Part shown: positions 12,253 to 21,606 of the stretch, piece after piece
How the letters are laid out: every line of letters begins with the position of its first letter
How positions within the stretch are numbered: position 1 is the stretch's first letter
Source of the DNA: Brachypodium distachyon
Taxonomy: Eukaryota; Streptophyta; Magnoliopsida; Poales; Poaceae
NCBI RefSeq assembly: GCF_000005505.3
Contig: NC_016132.3
Coordinates: forward strand, 38,144,914-38,208,913
Direction of reading: 5' to 3'
DNA: 64,000 nucleotides
Program-made: the position numbers and the translations under genes
The notes under the pieces: model-generated
The model's database searches: none
What the model was told of the DNA's origin: nothing
What the model saw: only the letters and a program-made list of their open reading frames with translations

Positions 12253-12256
12253 CTAG

Positions 12257-13580
12257 CCGGCTGCTGGATACGCCCCTCCGGCGACCGAAGGAACCCCTAC
12301 AGCAGCGGGGGTCCATGCCGCTGATATGGCGGCATGCGTTGGCAGGGAGATTCCCCCCTGGGCGGAAGGAATTGCCCGCTACTTGAAAGGGGAGGCTCTC
12401 TCGGAAGATGACGTCGCCGCGGAGCGAGTAGCGCGGCAAGCCAAGATGTACACTGTGGTAGATGGTAACCTCTACCGCAGGCGTGCGAACGTGTCAAACT
12501 CATCTGCGTGCCGCAGGAAGAAGGGTGCGCACTGTTGGAAGACATACATCGAGGCACATGTTCACACCATGTGGCCTCCCGGGCTTTAGCCGGCAAGGCA
12601 TTTCGGCATGGCTTCTACTGGCCCACGGCTCTGGCTGACGCAGAGCGGCTGGTGAGGACGTGCGAAGCGTGTGGCAGTTCCGTTCGAAAAAGAGCAACCA
12701 GCCGGCGCAGGCCCTACATGTCATCCCGTCTTCGTGGCCGTTCGCGGTCTGGGGGCTCGACGTCGTCGGCAAGCTACCGAGGGCGGTGGGCGGTTACGAA
12801 TATTTGTTCGTGGCCATCGAAAAGTTCTCCAAGTGGGTGGAGGTGGAGCCAGTACGGAAGGTGACTGCCCAGGCGGCCATCAAGTTCTTTAGAAGCATTG
12901 TGTGCCGGTTTGGTGTGCCTAACAGCATCATCACCGACAACGGCACGCAATTCACGAGCGCGGCGTTCCGAGTCTACTGGGAAGACATGGGCACTAAGCT
13001 GCGCTTCGTGTCCGTTGCTCACCCGAGGAGTAACGGACAGGTGGAGCGAGCCAACGCAGAGGTGCTGCGGGGGCTCAAGACGAGAACCTTTGACAGGCTC
13101 AAAGGCCACGGGAAACACTGGGTCGAAGAACTCCAGCCCGTGCTGTGGTCCATCCGGACCACACCTAGTCGGGCAACGGGCGAAACTCCTTTCGCCCTTG
13201 TCTATGGGGCAGAAGCGGTGCTGCCCCTCGAGCTCAAGCACGGATCTCCCCGAGTACGCGCGTACGGCAACACCAGCCAACACGAGCAAAGGGTCGACGA
13301 TCTAAACTTCATCGAAGAGCTTCGATGCCAGGCTGCTGTGCGAGGCGCGCGCTACCAGCAGGGACTCTGTCGTTATCATGACAGGCGAGTCCGTCCCCAG
13401 GGGCTCGAGAAGGAGACCTTATCCTGCGCCGAATACAAGGAACGAAGGCCGGGAACAAGTTGACTCCGAAATGGGAGGGCCCCTTCCGGGTAGTGTAGGT
13501 GACCAGGCCGGGGGCTGTCCGCCTGGAAACCGAAGATGGCTTGCCGGTGCCCAATAGTTGGAATATTGAGCACTTGCGCA
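12257..13580 (+). pseudogene. Element B: integrase
   Basis: The segment begins with the linker (DMAACVGREIPPWAEGIARYL) and the HHCC zinc module, including CEAC near 12670; a frameshift near 12490 breaks it. The catalytic core keeps all three acids: WGLDVVGKLP, ITDNGTQF and SNGQVERANAEV. The C-terminal GPFRV-type module follows near 13480-13580 but is broken by frame changes and a stop. The intact DDE triad contrasts with C and D, where the Glu is Lys. Confidence 0.87.
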
Positions 13581-13867
13581 AGTTCTACCCGTGAAGGGGC
13601 GGAGCCCGACCCTCAGGTGAAGCCTCCGATGCATACCTCTCGAACTAGTGTAACCGGGCAGCCCCTGCGTGTAAACCGCTAGTTAATCGTGAATAAAGAT
13701 AAGTGTTTCGCCCCTGAGCTTTGGATTTGCCTTGTTTATTCGCGTGTTCCTCTCTCTTCTATCTCGCGCTTCAAGTGCACAAAGGTGTCTTTCCATACTT
13801 GGTTGTGAGCAGGGGGCTGTTGTGGTCTCGAAACATAAACCCGTTGCCGGATCGTTCCGGCACGGCA

Positions 13868-14013
13868 CATGCCGTTGGCGGGCTTCCCGCAACGTGCATC
13901 ACTGGACATGCCGTTGGCGGGCTTCCCGCAGCGTGCATCACTGGACATGCAGTTGGCAGGCTTCCCGCACCGTGCATCACTGGGCGTGCAGTTGCCGGGC
14001 CCCCCGCAGCTTG
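13868..14013 (+). repeat. 39-bp tandem repeat in the 3' tail of element B
   Basis: Three full 39-bp units start at 13868, 13907 and 13946 (CATGCCGTTGGCGGGCTTCC opening), followed by a diverged partial fourth unit from 13985. There are no spacers, so this is a minisatellite and not a CRISPR array. D has a related array at about 36895-36980 on the opposite strand. Confidence 0.85.
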
Positions 14014-14171
14014 CACCGCACAGTCGCTGCGCCTGGGAAAGGAAATGCTCACATCCAAGTTTGGCATCGACCCCTTTGTGCCCGGGGGCTGGGAGGCAGG
14101 AGGGGTTTGTCTGTGTTGCTTATTCTCGTAAGTTTCAAAATTTTTTGCAGCACCTCGGGCCTGGTAAGAGT

Positions 14172-17171
14172 CTAACCTGCAGGAAAGGGTGGAATCTTGT
14201 ACACTGTGGTGCCCGTGAGCTGCCCACGGGTCACACCATATACCGGTGCATGTGGTGCGTTGTCCTCGCTGGCCTTGGCGAGCTCGTCCCGGACGGCGGC
14301 CAGCTCGGCCTCGAGCCTGGCCGCTCTGTCTTTGGCATAGTTGAGCTCGGCCTCGTGCCGAGCCGCCGCTCTCGCCGCATCCTCGGCAGCCTTGACCTGC
14401 ACCTCCAGCATGACGCGGAGGCCTTGGATTTCGACATGGTAATTGGCGATTAGGACGCTCTTCTCGTCCAGCCGGGCCTGGGCCGCCGCGACCACCTTGG
14501 CGTGTTCCTTCCTGGTCGCCTCGAGGGTGGCCGACATCAAGTCGAGCTTCCCTTGGACCTCCACGCGCTGGGCCTCCAGTTGTCGGTGGAGCTCGGCCTC
14601 CGGGACCACCGGCTCCCGGGCGTCCTTTAGGGCTTGCCGGGCCAGCCGAGCGTCCTCTTCCGCGAGGCGCGTCTCCTCGCGTAGTCGGGACAGTTCATGC
14701 CGTTGTCTCTCCACGGCCTCCCGCACTTCACCGAGCTGATTCTTGGCGGCGGTGTGGTGCTCCCTCACCTCGTTGAAGGAGGTGACGAAAATCAGTTGCT
14801 GGTCCTTGACGGCGACTAGGAACCAGTGCCCCCGCTCGAAGACGCTCGGATCCCAGGTAAGGGGGTTCCAAGCGACCCCAGCGAGGGTGCCGAGGTCGGT
14901 GCCGGGAAGCGCCGCCGTGGATGATGAGGCCCTGCTGCAGATGTGGGGATGTGCGCCGGGTCGCCAGCCTGCTCCCGGTGGCCTTGCTATCCTCCCCCGG
15001 CACCCTCCCCTGCGCCTGCGCCCGGGAACCCCGGGGCTGGAGAAGCTTCCCTGCTCCTGGCGGGGTTTGCCCCCTGCTGGGCGGCAGGTGAGCCTGCGTC
15101 GGCCGCGCCCGCGCCTACGGGCGCGTCGCTGGGCGCAGCCGTCACGGCGGCGGTGGTGCCCCCTGCTGCCGCTGAGTCCGCCGCAGCGGAATTGGATGTG
15201 TGAGTCGGTTCCGGCTCCACCTCTGCCCCCACGGCCTCGACGACCGGGTCAAGATCGACCCCGGCCACGCCCGTTCCGGGCGTGGGCGCACTTGTGCCTG
15301 CAACAATGAGAAGCCTGAGGATCGGCAAAGGATGGTGCCTTCAAAGGCAGCCGAGAGCGGTCAGGGCGGTTACCTTGTGCGGCCGTCGGGCTTGCCGAGG
15401 CAGCCTCCTTTATTTCCCTACGCCGGCTGGAGCATCCACGAGGATTGCCGCGGGCGAGCTGCCGCTCACTACAGAAAGAAGATATGTTCATGAGTTTGGC
15501 TAACGAAAATTGCGATTGCGGAGGAGTGATAAAGACATACCGGTTGCCGGCCCTGCCTCCGTGGGGGCTGGGTCGCCAAGGGGCGCGCCCGCGTCGCTGC
15601 CGACCCCTGCGGCGATGGGGTCGTCGGCGCCGCTGGTGTCGGCGTGCGTCCTCTTGCGGGGTGTACCGGGCAGGGAGTCGCTCCTCGCCCTTTTGCTGGT
15701 ACCCGTCGGCGAGGAAGACTTCGGGGGGTTACGCCGGAGCGCGAAGCCCCGGAAGACCCCCCGAGCAGGTGGTGCCGTGGGCGCCCTCGGAGTCGTCGTG
15801 ACCCGCGGCCCCGTTGCGGTGGATGCCGTCGAGGTGCCGACGGGTACCCCTGAAGCCGCCGCCGCCGCCGCCGCGAGGTTGGCGGCCGCTGCTGGGGCGG
15901 ACGTTGCCGTCGAGGAGGTAGCCGCGGCCACTGCAAACGCCCTCGATCTTCTCATGATCAAGGGCGCGCTGCCGCTGCTTTCCTCGTCGTCGTCCTCCAC
16001 GGCGATGACCTCCGGGGACCCAGCCGCCTGGCCCACCTCGTCGTCCAGCGACTGGAAGGAGGGCCAGCTGGGATCGGATCTGCCCCCGCTCTCCTCGAGC
16101 GCCTGCTTCTCGCGGGGTGCTTGCGGGAGAGCGTGCGGGGCCCGGGTGGGGGTGTCGTCCATCAACCCCCACTCGTTGCAGGGCGGGAAGGTGCCGACGA
16201 TGTCGCTGAGCGCTTTGACGCCGGCGTGGAGAGAGGAAACCCCCGGCGGGAACTCCGTCGATTGGAAGATCTCACTGGAGATCCCCCTCACCCATGTCCT
16301 GAGGGTCTCCAAGTCCATGCCGTCCGCCTGGAGGCGTGTCCTGTCCCCGAAACCTGTGTACATCCACGTGGGCCGGGAGCGTAGCTGCAGCGGGGCAATG
16401 CACCGATGGACGAAGGTACGTGCCACGTCGACATCGGTGAGCCCCGCCAGCCGCAGTGCCTTGATCTTCTCCACAATGGGGGAAAGGTTGGCGTCGCAGT
16501 GGTACCTGTCCTGCCAGCCGTTCTGGGGTACCGGCAACTCCGTCGGCGACTGGATGAACTCCTGGGGGTCCTCCACTCGGGCCCAGCACCAGTCGTGCCG
16601 CCACTCCTTTTCAATCTTCTTCCCCGACCGGACGATGAAGTCGGACTTCATCTGGTCGCGGGCGCGGAAGACCACCCCTGACGACATCGCCTTTGTGTTG
16701 TCGATGCGCGGGTAGAAGTAGTGGCGGAAGAGCCCCACCGATGGCATCACCCCCACGAACGGCTCACAGAGGAACTGGAAGGTGGCGAGGAGTAACAGCG
16801 AGGTGGGGTGGAGCTGCGCCACCCGCAACTGATAAGACTCCATCACTGCGTGGAGGAACAGAGAGAAGGGCGGCACCATGCCGCAGATGAGGAATCGCGC
16901 GAACACCCAGAAATCGTTGTCCTGGTGCTCGGCGCCCGCCAGGAAGATCTGCGTCTCGCCGTGCTCGTTGAAGCTGAAGGAGACGGCGTGCCAGAGCTTT
17001 CCCCAGCGCCTCGCCGTTATAGCCGGGGCGGAAGAAGGCAACTGTGGCGCGCATCTCCCGCCTCTTCTGGTCCTTGGCGGCGGCTGCTTTGATCGCCGCC
17101 TCATTCTTGCTCGTCGCGGCCTTCTTCGAGGTTCCGTACCCTACGGGTGTGCGGGGATAACTCCTAATCAC
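14172..17171 (-). pseudogene. Antisense extra gene of element B: gypsy-type transposon domain plus coiled coil
   Basis: Read on the minus strand, opposite gag-pol. The first exon (about 17171-15541) carries a conserved domain: FRPGYNGEALGK, FLICGMVPPFSLFLHAV, YQLRVAQLHPTSLLLLATF, VMPSVGLFRHYFYPRI, then an Ala/Pro/Ser-rich region. It resembles the Pfam 'putative gypsy type transposon' family (Transposase_28-like), by my recollection of the family. Introns at 15540-15469 and 15373-15298 have GT-AG ends and keep the frame. The last part (14768-14172) is a coiled coil (long runs of E/A/R heptads). The start codon region is deleted, there is a frameshift near 17010, and the C-terminal domain seen in C and D is lost. 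Confidence 0.75.
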
Positions 17172-17399
17172 TGGGAGTAATGCGCGGAGTGGCCGTAACT
17201 TCCCTATTTAGGGGGGCAGTTAGGGCTGAAATCACGCGTCCACTGCTCCATTTGTAACGGTTCCGTACAGGGGGAGGCGAAGGGACGCGGGCCCGCGACT
17301 GATCGGGGCCCACGCGTCGGTTGGGGGCGTAGCCCGGCAACCGACCGGGGGAGAGACTCTTCCGGGAACAGGTGATGCCGGCCCACGCCCGGGGGCTAC

Positions 17400-18402
17400 G
17401 GTCGCACCAGTGGCACCCGGGGTACCACCGCTGCGCGACGCGTGGGCCCCATTTCCGAGTTCTTGGGAAGCTTTCATCCCGGGCCGTGGCTACGGGCGGC
17501 CCGGCAAGCTGCCAGCCCGGAAGGGGCTAGCGGGGCTTCGGGGAACATTCCCGCCTGGGCACCTCCTGGGAAGCTGCTTCCCTTGGGAGGTTCCCGGGTG
17601 CGCTGGGCCCGGGTGCTTCCCAGGGTCGACTTGCCGGGACTGGATGTTCCCGGACGCATGCCCCCGCCTCAGGCGCGGGGCCCAGTGGTCAGATCAACAG
17701 CGCCACGCGGCCGCGTGGCGGGCGTGGGACGCGGTTCCACCAGGGCAAGGAGTGAAGCGCACGGCTCAATAAACGAGCCGACTAACGGGTAGTTACCCGT
17801 CCGATCAAAGGAACAGTGGTTGTCCAGTCCTACCCTAAGGTTTTAGACCCCTAGTGGCGGAGGTGGCATCCATGCACGCCACCAGCTGACCGGGGGGAGT
17901 TGTGTGCCTTCCGGCTGGACACTTGTAGCCCATGCACCGTGACACTTATGGCATCCTCTTGTGTATAAAAGAAGGACCCATGCCAACGGTAAGGGCATTT
18001 CACATTTTCTTTGGCTCAGTTCAGTAAGTTCACTCAATCTGGCTCGGCAGAAGCTTAGTTGGCTCCAGTGGACAGCCAGCAGAGAGCAGTGGTGAGTACC
18101 TAGCCACTGAGAGATAGCCCAGGAGCTTGCCCGGCAACTTGTAAACATTTGATCCACGATCAATATTAGCACGGACAAGCAGGACGTAGGGTTTTACACC
18201 TCTGGGTGGCCCAAACCTGGGTAAAAAACGTGCATGTGTTTGTTCCCGGGTGAGCGCGCACCACTAGCACTCCATCTCGCCGGTCCCGCAGGGCCCCATC
18301 AGCCATGCCGGTGATCGCCGAGGCTCTGCCCAGACGCCCCTACCGAACCTAAAAGGGGGCCGTGGCCACACGCCCCCTGTGTTGGAGCACCGTGCGACGA
18401 CA
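17400..18402 (+). mobile_element. 3' LTR of element B
   Basis: This 1003-bp LTR matches the 5' LTR throughout, ending GCGACGACA before the ACTAC duplication. Its first base is G instead of T (GGTCGCACCAG), so the TG terminus is damaged. The polypurine-like CCCGGGGGCTAC precedes it. Differences from the 5' LTR are frequent and mostly transitions, so the insertion is not recent. Confidence 0.9.
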
Positions 18403-19237
18403 ACTACCCATCGGAAGATACCAGACGATCTTCGCCGGCCGAGCTTTCCTCACTTCTTCCTCATCGACTTCGTCGCGATTGCCATCTTTCTTCTTGTATC
18501 GTGAAGTACCACATATTGGGCATTTGTCCTTGTTTTTGTGCGGTCCCGTGTATATAATGCAGTCCAGTGGACGCATGATATTTCAGAACGTCTAATCCAA
18601 GCGGAAAGGTAATCTTCTTCGCCTCGTATGTGCTTTTAGGCAATTTGTTGCCCTCTGGAAAGACAGTAGCAAGGTAACTCAACATCTCCGTGAAGCCCTT
18701 GTCAGAAAGCCCAGATTTTGCCTTTGTCCTAAGAAGTTCAAGTGTCACTTCTAGGACATTATTGTTGATGCTGGCATTGTCATACACTGGTGTGTTTGCG
18801 TCCTCGACTAGCTTCTGTAACTTCTTCTCATCTGTGGCATTGTCGGGGTCCTTTAGTTGATTCTGTAAGTGCATGTCATCTAGCATTTCCCCCATCCGAC
18901 CATGCGGAGCTTCATCGACCGGTGTTTCTTCATCCATGGCGTCGTCACCACGATATTCTTCACCACTTTGGTCGAACTCTATGTGTTCTTCTTCAAAGCC
19001 ACTATCCACTTCTACTGCAACCTCCTCGTGCGAAGTCCAGCAAAAATAACCTTCTACGAATCCATTTGCCATTACGTGCATCTCAACATCCACTGGCAGG
19101 TGCATCACCGTGTTACGACATCTGTCCCATGGAAAACACATCTTCACATTGCCCTTACTCTTCATATCAGCTACAGCGAAATCATAAGATGTGGCCCATT
19201 TTGCTACCCAAGAAGCCGACATTCTCTCCTCATACAT
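18403..19237 (-). pseudogene. CACTA TNP2-like transposase, N-terminal part
   Basis: The likely start is the Met at 19237 (MYEERMSASWVAKW), matching the usual N-terminal transposase-associated domain: a WVAKW motif, a CFPWDRCRNTV segment, MHVMANGFVEGYFCWTSHEE, then an acidic linker and FPEGNKLPKSTYEAKK. A frameshift near 18575 moves the Cys-rich DKCPICGTSRYKKKDG segment into another frame. The piece ends at the target duplication ACTAC (18403-18407) of retroelement B; the same reading frame resumes beyond B at 8269. Upstream are a TATA box (19863-19870) and the transposon terminus. Confidence 0.85.
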
Positions 19238-19289
19238 CCAACCATGGAGAGACGAGCTAAGAAAACATAGAAGAAATTGAAGCAATTAA

Positions 19290-19840
19290 TCACAAATTAC
19301 ATCACCGGGTATGAATTGAAAACACATTGCATAGAGTAATGTGGCCAAATTAATGGGGATTGAGAGAGCCTAGAGGGGAGAGGAAGAAGATGGCTGGGGC
19401 AGAGAGAAGGGCGGGGGCCAGCCGGCTGGCCTGCTGTGGGTCTGAGCTAGAGGGGAGAGGAAGAAGATGAGGCAGAGAGAAGGGCGGAGGCCAGTCGGCC
19501 GGCCGGTGGCGCCGCCTGGGGGCCGAGACCAGATCCAGGGGGAGAGAAGGGGGGCCGGGCAGAGGAAGAAGAAGGGGAGGAAGGAGAAGAGGAGGGCCGA
19601 TGGAGGAAGAAGGAGAGGAGGATGGGGTAGAGCCAGAGGGGAGAGAGAAGACGGTGGCGGCCGGCGCCGCCTGCTGCGCGTGCGCAGGGGAGAAGAAGGG
19701 GGCCGAGGAGAGGAAGAAGAAGGGGAGGAAGGAGAAGAAGAAGGATTTGCGTGGTGGCCGGCGCCATTCCGCCGTGGCAGCGCTCGGCCATCGAGAAAGA
19801 TTAATGGCGGCCACAGCTGGTCAAGAAGACGTGCAGCGCG
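19290..19840. repeat. GA-rich leader region of the CACTA element with a short tandem duplication
   Basis: This lies between the transposase start and its TATA box and is strongly GA-rich on the plus strand. A roughly 80-bp block (about 19371-19440) recurs at about 19450-19520 (GGGGAGAGGAAGAAGATG, then GCAGAGAGAAGGGCGG). Long ORFs here on both strands are low-complexity and not supported as genes. Confidence 0.5.
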
Positions 19841-19862
19841 CGAGCAGCCACGCCGCTTGGCC

Positions 19863-19870
19863 TATTTATA
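19863..19870 (-). promoter_or_regulatory. TATA box of the CACTA transposase gene
   Basis: The minus strand reads TATAAATA within CCATATAAATAGG, about 630 bp upstream of the likely transposase ATG and just inside the subterminal repeats, the expected promoter position in CACTA elements. Confidence 0.5.
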
Positions 19871-19878
19871 TGGCCGAG

Positions 19879-20214
19879 CTATCAGTGGCGGACGCAGAGG
19901 AGAACCCGCCACTGATGCTCGCCGACCATTAGTGGCGGATACACACCTGAAAGAATGCCACTGGTAACCTGCCTATCAGTGTCGTTTACTACAATTTAAC
20001 CGCCATTGATAGTGACCGCCACTGATAGACAGGTATCAGTGGTGGTTTCCAGGTTGACCGCCACTAATGGTTGCCCCGGGGGAGGAGACATGGGCCATCG
20101 GCGTCCTATCAGTGGCGTGTGGAGGTGTACCCGCCACTGATAATTTGCTATCAGTGTCGTGTCCGCTCCACACGCCACTGATGGGGGTCGCGAATGGCCT
20201 GTTTTGTACTAGTG
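19879..20214 (-). repeat. CACTA subterminal repeats and terminal inverted repeat
   Basis: A motif of the form TATCAGTGGCGG, or its complement CCGCCACTGATA, occurs about ten times in both orientations between 19879 and 20185. Such arrays are transposase-binding sites in CACTA elements. The terminus is at 20214. A few units have a changed core (for example TATCAGTGTCGT), showing decay. Confidence 0.8.
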
Positions 20215-20402
20215 AAGCAGTGGAGCTGAATTGCTTTTTTGGAATAGAATCGGTTTCGGGAGATAGATACCTTTTCATTTTTGGTGAGTTATGGAAACCG
20301 TAGGCAATACACGTCATCGACATATGGTGAAGAGTTAGCCGAAATGCACAGAGGATATGGCTACTGTGACTTCACGCATGAGTAAGAGACATATCATTGA
20401 TA
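20215..20402. other. Short flank between CACTA and element C
   Basis: This 188-bp AT-rich sequence joins the CACTA terminus to the target duplication of element C (AGTGT, 20403-20407). It must be contiguous with 47696 onward before C inserted. I recognise no gene in it. Confidence 0.5.
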
Positions 20403-20407
20403 AGTGT

Positions 20408-21201
20408 TGTCGTAGCACGGGGCTCAGACACCGGGGATGTGCGGGCACCCCCTTTTTGGTTCAGCAGTGGGCTACGAGGATCGTTCCGGCGATCGCCGGC
20501 GAGGCCAATGCGAAGCGTATGAACACGATGAACACAAGAACGCTTTTTACCCAGGTTCGGGCCACGCTGAGGTGTATAACCCTACGTCCTGCTTGTCTGA
20601 ACTTGTATTAACCAATGAACAAGTGTTTACAAGTTGCCGAAGGGAGTCCCCGGGTGCTCTCTCCTTTTGGCTAAGTGCTACTTACTACTTTGAGCTACTG
20701 CTAGTGCGGAACTATCAGTTGGTCGAACCCTTTGACCGTGGGCGGGGGTCCTCCTTTTATAGCGAAGGGGATACCACAGGTGCCATGGTGCATGGTTTAC
20801 AAGTGGCGAGCAGGGAGCTCCGGAAGCTCCTCCTCTGTGCGTTGGCATACATGCAAGAGCACTAGCTCTGCAAGTAGGGGTCTAAGGCCTAAAAACTACT
20901 CCTTGTCCTGACGAGCCCTGCGCACAGGGTGCTTGCCGCGCGCCCACATGGCGCTGCTGTCCTGCTTACTCGGCGCCGCCTTCGCAGCGGAAACCTGCGC
21001 CCGGGAGCGCCCCTCCCGGCAAGTGCCTTCCCGGGAGGTGCCCAGGCGGGAATTCTCCCCCGAAGCCCCGCTAGCACTGCCGGGCTGGTAGCTTGCCGGG
21101 CCGCTCGTATACTGCCGCCCGGGGTGTGGTCCTTCCGGGGAGCAAGCGAGGCGACCCACGCGTCGTGCAGCGGTGGTACCCCGGGTGCCACGGGTGCGAC
21201 A
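20408..21201 (-). mobile_element. 3' LTR of element C
   Basis: On the minus strand it runs from TGTCGCACCCGTGGCAC (at 21201) to GTGCTACGACA (at 20408), 794 bp. TATAAAAG lies at 20761-20754. Compared with the other LTR it lacks about 80 bp near 20900 (the other copy has them at about 47313-47392). AGGGGCTACT, the likely polypurine tract, adjoins it at 21202-21211. Confidence 0.9.
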
Positions 21202-21606
21202 GTAGCCCCTGGGCATGGGCCGGCAACGCCTGTTCCCGGGCGGACTCCTGCCTGGCCAGTTGACGGGCTATGACCTCAAGCGACGCGTGGGTCCTGGGTC
21301 GTCTCGGGCCCGCGTCTCCCCGTCGTCCCAAGGACCCCGTTGTTACAGGCGGAGTAATGGGTGCGAGATTTCCGCCGTAACCTCCCTCTTAATCATGGGA
21401 AGTTAAGGCCACTTTTCGCATTATCCCCTTGATTAGTAATTATCCCAGCGCACCCGTAGGGTACGGATGTGACTGTTACCGAGCAGCGGGGTGCTACAAG
21501 GCCCCACTGCTGCGCCGAGGGGTGAACACTTAGCCCCTTAGCCTTTCTCCCCTGTTTTCCAACTCCCTGCGCCCACGAGCCTTGCTAGTCTCCGCCCATG
21601 CTCCCC

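Larger units (their letters stand above)
8275..18402 (+). mobile_element. Tat-lineage Ty3/gypsy retroelement 'B', complete ends, 10.1 kb
   Basis: Both ends are flanked by ACTAC (8270-8274 and 18403-18407). Two LTRs of about 1 kb enclose gag, a truncated reverse transcriptase, two RNase H domains, integrase and, on the opposite strand, an extra spliced gene. The second, archaeal-type RNase H places it in the Tat lineage (RIRE2-like). The protease and most of the reverse transcriptase are deleted at about 10893, and gag, pol and the antisense gene carry stops and frameshifts, so it cannot move by itself. It sits within the CACTA transposase gene. Confidence 0.93.
6693..20214 (-). mobile_element. 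CACTA (En/Spm) transposon, truncated and interrupted
   Basis: The right terminus reads, on the minus strand, CACTAGTACAAAACAGG from 20214, the diagnostic CACTA end, with AAG (20215-20217) as the possible 3-bp target duplication. Subterminal repeats and a promoter lie at 19863-20190 and the TNP2-type transposase reads leftward. The gene is split by retroelement B (8275-18402), and the left end is lost where the chromovirus LTR begins (6692/6693). The second CACTA terminus is not in the window, so no transposition-competent element remains. Confidence 0.85.

Noticed and set aside
13868..14013. Possible CRISPR array
   Set aside because: The units are directly contiguous with no spacers, in a plant retroelement.
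15510..16715. 401-codon plus-strand ORF
   Set aside because: It is the antisense shadow of the conserved antisense gene of element B, and has no domain itself.
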